Source: Malania oleifera | Lineage: Eukaryota; Streptophyta; Magnoliopsida; Santalales; Ximeniaceae | Assembly (NCBI RefSeq): GCF_029873635.1 | Contig: NC_080423.1 | Coordinates: 106,873,988-106,937,987, forward strand | DNA: 64,000 nt | Reading direction: 5' to 3' | Shown here: positions 59,113-64,000 of the stretch, one piece after another | How the letters are laid out: each line of letters begins with the position of its first letter | How positions within the stretch are numbered: the first letter of the stretch is position 1 | The notes under the pieces: model-generated | What the model was told of the DNA's origin: nothing | The model's input: the letters and a program-made list of their open reading frames with translations, nothing else | Database searches by the model: none | Made by a program: the position numbers and the translations under genes

Positions 59113-62100
59113 TCAGCATGGGGGTTGTGTGTGCTCTTCCCCCATCGGTGAACTCTCAATCTTAAGCTTCTTTCTTTTTCTGGCTGTAAGGGAGTCAATG
59201 TTAGGAGGCAATAGTAACCGGGACTGCATCAAATCGAGCAATCGTGATTGCAGATGCCGGTTCATCTCCATGACATGCTTCGTCATCCTCGTAGCCCACA
59301 TCCGATTCTCAACACTTGTTTCCACTTCCATTTGCATCACTGCAGGTGTTTGACCCTTCTGCTAATTTCTCAAAACAAGCAAAATAAAAGATCTCAAATG
59401 CATTTTTGTTCACAGCATAACAAACAACACACATGAGGGAGAGAGTGAAGAGAGAGAGACCTCCAAGTCCAGAATTTGCCGGTTCAGTGTTTCTGCGCTT
59501 CTGCAATCAACGATGGTTCGGTGATCTTTGAGCGAACAACATACAGTTCCCTTGGTTGAGTTGCTTGGAGAAGGAAGCTTCTCAAGCGGAGAAACCCGGA
59601 ATTGATTAGAGACTTTTGGGTTGTTTGTCATGGAAAGCAGTGACAACTGTGGTATCACTACCAGATTAGTTATGGGTCCTGCTTGTCAATGAAAACAACA
59701 TTCTTAATTATTTCCAAATCTCAAGGAATTTAGAACTAAAAGCTGAATTCGAAAGACATCACGCAGTATTAAGGGAAAGAGGTCTTCTCAATTACTGGGA
59801 AAAAAGGAGGCATGAAAAAAAAAATTGGTTATTTTTGTAAAAGGAAATTTCATAACCTAAATAGTGGTTTGGTTTATGTGAATGCTAATCAAAATGTGAG
59901 TTCCATACTCTGGTTTACTCTAGATTCCATGTCTTATACCTAAACCTACCCTTTCCATCACACTGACTTTGTTTTCAAGCGATGCAAAATTCGGTCAGTC
60001 TTTCTTAAATATCCTTTTAACTGAGTAGAGCACTGAAATAAGATAGAAAATCCTTACATAGCACACTCCCCCATTTTCCTCCTTCAAAACAATAAAATAA
60101 ATTGAAATCCTTGGTACCTTTTTGATGATTAAATCTTCGAATGATCACCCAATTCACGACATCCCAGAGGCAGGCAGTACAGTCCTCAGAGGCAGAGATA
60201 AGACCCGATGCACTGAAGGCCAACACAGTTACAGGCCCACTGCATGGCCAATTAGGATATATGTGAGGTTCCAAATTGCCTTTTTGCCCATGCAAATACT
60301 AGGGCATATACTAATAAACAAACATAAATATTTGGGCAAGGTAGGGGGCATCATATGGAATATTCATACCGTAAATGTGTTAGCCAACATGGTTTTGCAA
60401 ACTCAACTTGGTAGGCTACCAAAAAAAACTAATTTGAGAGAAATCTTTTGTACAAATATCTATGTTCATTCCGAGTAGAAATCAGATTCAAGGAATTGAG
60501 ATGTTTAGGTTGGATTGGAGAACCCAAAAAAATCAACTAGTTCAGCAAGTTTTCCTAGATGTAGGGGGCAGAAATAAAATAGAAGGTCAATTGATATTGT
60601 CCAACTAGTTCTGCAATGGGGATCAATTCTCCATTTCACTTCAAGAACTTCAGACGCCATACATTACTTGTGTCCATTTAAAACAGTCGACTGGTCCTCT
60701 GCAACAGTGAAAGGATCCCCTGCTAGTCCAATGTCAAGCTTGTTAACAAAAATCCTTCCATCTGAACTTCCAGAGAACAAGAGCTGCTCTCCTGGATCAA
60801 TAACAATGGCAGTTATTGCTTGTGGATAGACTTGAGTTTGCAAAGGCCTTCCCGTGACCAGGTCCCAAATCTAAAAATATACAGAAAAAATTGCCTCTTC
60901 AGCAAGCAAGAATATAAATATCAACAAGCTATCACAATTCCACACAATAATACATTAATCAAGCCCTACTAGTACAGAGAAGTAACACATGTTGATTACT
61001 GACCTTAGATAATCCAGAGACATATTACATAATGAATCTTGTCTGGATAACTATAAGACTTGGTCCATTTTTGTTAATAGGGCAGTAGTCTCAAATTATT
61101 ATGAACAATAATACATTAATCAAGCCCTAGTACTAGTAGTACAGAGAAGTATTAAATATTGATTTTACAGACCTTACATGTGCCATCAAGGGAGCTTGAT
61201 ATAAAAACTGAGCTTGAACTGCCTGCTGTAGAAAGAACACCAGTTATAGAAGACAAATGCTCTGAGGAAGAATGGAGTAAAGGAGGCAAGCTTCCGCAAT
61301 CTGCAGCATCCAGCAAACTTCCATCGAATTTATCAGAACAATGTATTAAAGGTTCTTTTTTATTAAAAAGTTTTCTTCTTTTTTCATGTCAATCACAAAC
61401 AAACTAGTGAAGGTTCGAAGGGAGAAATATTTAGTCTTTACCTAAACATAGACCAAACGCAGATTATACCATCATCTGAACCGGAAATGAGAAGAGAATC
61501 ATCATCAGAAAACACCATGCAGTTCAAAGATCTATTGTGGGCATGCCAATTCTTGAGCAATCTTCCACTGGTGACCTGCATATTACCACCACCTAATCAA
61601 AATGTTGAGGCAGGCAATGCTTAATTTTTCCAAAGACACTGCCCATTCTAAGATTGATGCTCCTTGTGAAATTAGGTCCCAAAACAACCGATAGATACAG
61701 AGACATGTTACATAATGAATCTTGTCTGGATAATTATACGACCCATCTAGTTTTGTCATTAGGTTTGTTTGTTCAATTGTCCCTTTCACTTTCAGGGGAT
61801 TCTTTACAATGGGGGAAAAGGTTCTTAATCCCACTTAGTGCGGGAAAGCATATATTTAAATAAATGGGAAGCAGGGAAAAAGTGTGCTAACCTCCCAGAT
61901 ATAAACATTTCCAGAAGGAGCTCCACCAGCAAGAAATACACCATCTCTTGTGCAGCAAATTGGCCCAATGGCCTCCACTGGATAGCTCCGAAGCATTGCC
62001 TGGGGCTGAATGTCAAAACAATAATAAATGAAACTAACTTGAGTTTTAAACAGTAGACTTCAACCTTGCTGCAGTATTTTAGGGGCTTAGGGCAGTCAGT

Positions 62101-62961
62101 AGTCTCAAATTATGAGTTCCTCTATAACCATTCAAAATTGATTGACTTCACTTCCATTTATCATTAAGAAAAATATAATATATTTATACAGTGACCATCT
62201 CCTTTTTGTTAATATTCTATTTAACAGTAGAGGAAAAAGATGAAAAAGGATTTCTGAAGAAATTTTGGGTAATCAACAGAACAAGATTTCTCGATGAACC
62301 AGAAAAAATAGACACTATTATTCAACTCAAAAATAAAATGGGATGTTTTGATAATCAAAACACCCTCATGATCAACGAAGACCAGAACTCCAACCTAACT
62401 AGATCCCAGGTGAATCTCTAAAAATTGACACACTTCTACAACAATAAGTGAAACAAAACAACACGATTCAAGGAAAATTCAGAGCTGAGTAACTAGTGCA
62501 AGGGGGGGAAGCGTGAGCATTCTCAAAATAATTAGAAAACAAAAACAAGGGCACAAATGAACGATCAAATCAAACTGTTTTGAGACATTAACCACGATTT
62601 GAGAACACACCCACATGATCAATGCCGAACAGAACTCCAGCCTAGTAAGAACGCAGGTGAATCTCTAAAAATATAAGAACTAAAACAAACCCACGAGATT
62701 CAGGGAGAATTTGAATATTTGGGAGATTACCTTGTTCAAGGGCCAGGCCACGATCGACCCACCACCGAGGGATCCATGCCTGTTGATCTGAGAAGCCATA
62801 AAGAAGCGATTTCTCAAGCACAAGAAGCCGTGGGGAGGGGAAGCACAGGTGGGAATGTGGAGAACGCGATCCCCTGTTTCAATGTCCCAGATTGTGATTC
62901 CTGCGATCATGCTCTTGTCACTGCACACCGCCAAACCCTCTCTGCGCTCACCCATCTCCAT
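59113..62961 (-). CDS. RID3: WD40 protein, ROOT INITIATION DEFECTIVE 3 (WDR18/IPI3) type
   Basis: Eight exons on the minus strand: 62731-62961, 61892-62005, 61442-61575, 61173-61317, 60669-60870, 60118-60239, 59461-59678 and 59113-59358, all with GT-AG borders. Conserved pieces: WDIETGDRVLHIPTCASPPHG in exon 1, LISGSDDGIICVW in exon 3, SSLDGTCK in exon 4, FSGSSDGRIFV in exon 5, ISASEDCTACLWD in exon 6, and a C-terminal helix of Met/Glu/Arg-rich heptads (59200-59345) ending KRKKLKIE. RID3 is a nuclear WD40 protein linked to meristem establishment; its yeast and human relatives IPI3/WDR18 act in 60S pre-ribosome maturation. The exons sum to 1412 nt, one short of a multiple of three. The reading frame changes inside exon 5 near 60716-60721, where GCAGGGATCC gives a premature stop while the family frame resumes one base over. 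One extra base would give about 470 residues. This is either an assembly error in a G-run or a real lesion. Confidence 0.88.
61012..61170. repeat. Duplicated intron segments in the RID3-type gene
   Basis: AATACATTAATCAAGCCCTA occurs at 60949 and 61109, and ACATAATGAATCTTGTCTGG at 61027 and 61709. One copy of the first abuts the exon 4 donor. These are small local duplications inside introns. Confidence 0.7.
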
Positions 62962-63059
62962 CTCTCTCTGAGAGGGGAAGAAAGAGAGAGAAGGGTAACA
63001 AGGGAGCTCTGGGACTCAGCAATTTTGGCAGCTGTTCCGCAGATTTCTTAGCTTTAATG

Positions 63060-64000
63060 AGCATGGAGACAGAGGGGAAGACGAGGGTGCGCCATGGGAA
63101 GGTGGTTAAGAGCTTAGTGCAGATTCAGTTGGGAGTTTATCACTCCGCTCCACCCAATCAGACGCCCACCATGAATGCTTCAGAGCTCAGACAAAAAACG
63201 TTGTCTCTTAATAATTGATTTCGAAGGATGAGCCAAACAAATTGATTGCTCCATGTGAGATTTTTGTTGAGAAATTTCACTTGGAGGTTTCTAACAAAGT
63301 TTGAAAATTAATGTCTAAAGAATTAATTTTTTAGTTCAAGTTGGTGCTTAGAATTAATAATTTTAAGTTCTGCATTCATTCTAGCGGCTTTATTTTATTA
63401 AGGTAGGTTAAATATTTTTAATTTGATTTTGGTGCGATAATACTAAACTTTTGTATCAAATATTTCATATTTTATTATTAAAAATGAATAAATGTGGCAT
63501 GTAGGTTTGGAATAAGAGTTTAATATTCATTGTTTATGATTCTTATTCTCAATTTAAAATTTTAGATTTGAACTTGTATAATTTAGATAAAATTAATATA
63601 AAAATATAATAAATTTCATCTAAATTCACAAAAATTCAAATCATCATGTTATATGAGACGAGCATAACACTATTTCATCTAATCAGGTCTTGTCATTTGG
63701 ATCTGTAATGACATGAGCCCGTGTCATCAAGCATTTTCTAAATTCAAATCTAAGATCACAATTTCACGCTACTTAATATTACCTTATTAAAATTAATTAT
63801 TATTATTTTTGTCAGATTTGTGATTCTCACAATATGCATTTTCTTTAATTATAATTTTAATACACTTTTTGTTCGTATCAAAGATTTGAGTTCTTTTGTT
63901 AAAAAAATCTACAAATGGTGCGATTATAAACTTTTTGTTACTATAAAAAATTTCATCATGATAATCAAAAGTTTTTATGCGTATAAGTCAAGCTTATCTG
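63060..64000. other. Upstream flank of the RID3-type gene, AT-rich
   Basis: The first 150 bp should hold the gene's promoter (GC-richer, no clear TATA). 63506-63645 resembles the AT-rich foldback family (TTAGATTTGAACTTGTATAA mirrored by TCATCTAAATTCAC). No other gene is seen to the window edge. Confidence 0.4.

Overview
The window is nuclear DNA from a flowering plant, most likely a woody or perennial eudicot. The evidence is four intron-containing genes with recognisable plant orthologues, very AT-rich spacers, plant-type Pol II promoters on U2 snRNA genes, and many plant transposon families. I cannot name the species from sequence alone.

Layout. 1-11 kb is gene-poor: a worn Ty3/gypsy chromovirus internal fragment (about 2.6-4.6 kb), a scrap of RNase H-like coding sequence (about 5.1-5.3 kb), AT-rich foldback elements and a 159-bp tandem duplication. 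11.3-15.2 kb (+) holds a seven-coding-exon LRR receptor-like pseudokinase. 16.9-21.6 kb (-) is a four-exon gene of the plant 'probable adenylate kinase 7, mitochondrial' type, with a remodelled and shortened P-loop. 23.6-29.8 kb (-) is a ten-coding-exon chloroplast argininosuccinate synthase with one GC-AG intron. 30-33 kb carries its upstream region, a GC-rich candidate non-coding exon and a hAT deletion derivative with a perfect 8-bp target duplication.

33.5-47.4 kb is a nest of long LTRs. Three are whole with TG...CA ends and clear 5-bp target duplications, one more is whole with an imperfect duplication, and two are partial. The nest sits inside an older DNA element. The LTRs carry arrays of the palindrome TCGTCGACGA just upstream of their TATA boxes, two internal tandem arrays, and two conserved sequence blocks shared between families.

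42-58.7 kb is a U2 spliceosomal RNA cluster on the minus strand. It has four full-length copies with USE/TATA promoters, one decayed copy, and two snRNA-type promoters with no recognisable RNA behind them. A Ty1/copia 3' end, a 5'-truncated RTE LINE and a TIR element rich in ACCGAATTAACCGA-like motifs are interspersed. 59.1-63.0 kb (-) is an eight-exon WD40 gene of the RID3/WDR18/IPI3 type, with an apparent one-base loss in exon 5.

The host genes do not form a pathway: they cover receptor-like signalling, an organellar nucleotide-kinase relative, arginine biosynthesis, and ribosome or pre-rRNA linked developmental control. The most noteworthy signals are the palindrome-bearing nested LTRs, the U2 cluster with orphan promoters, the adenylate kinase relative without a P-loop, and the transposon families that explain much of the non-coding DNA.
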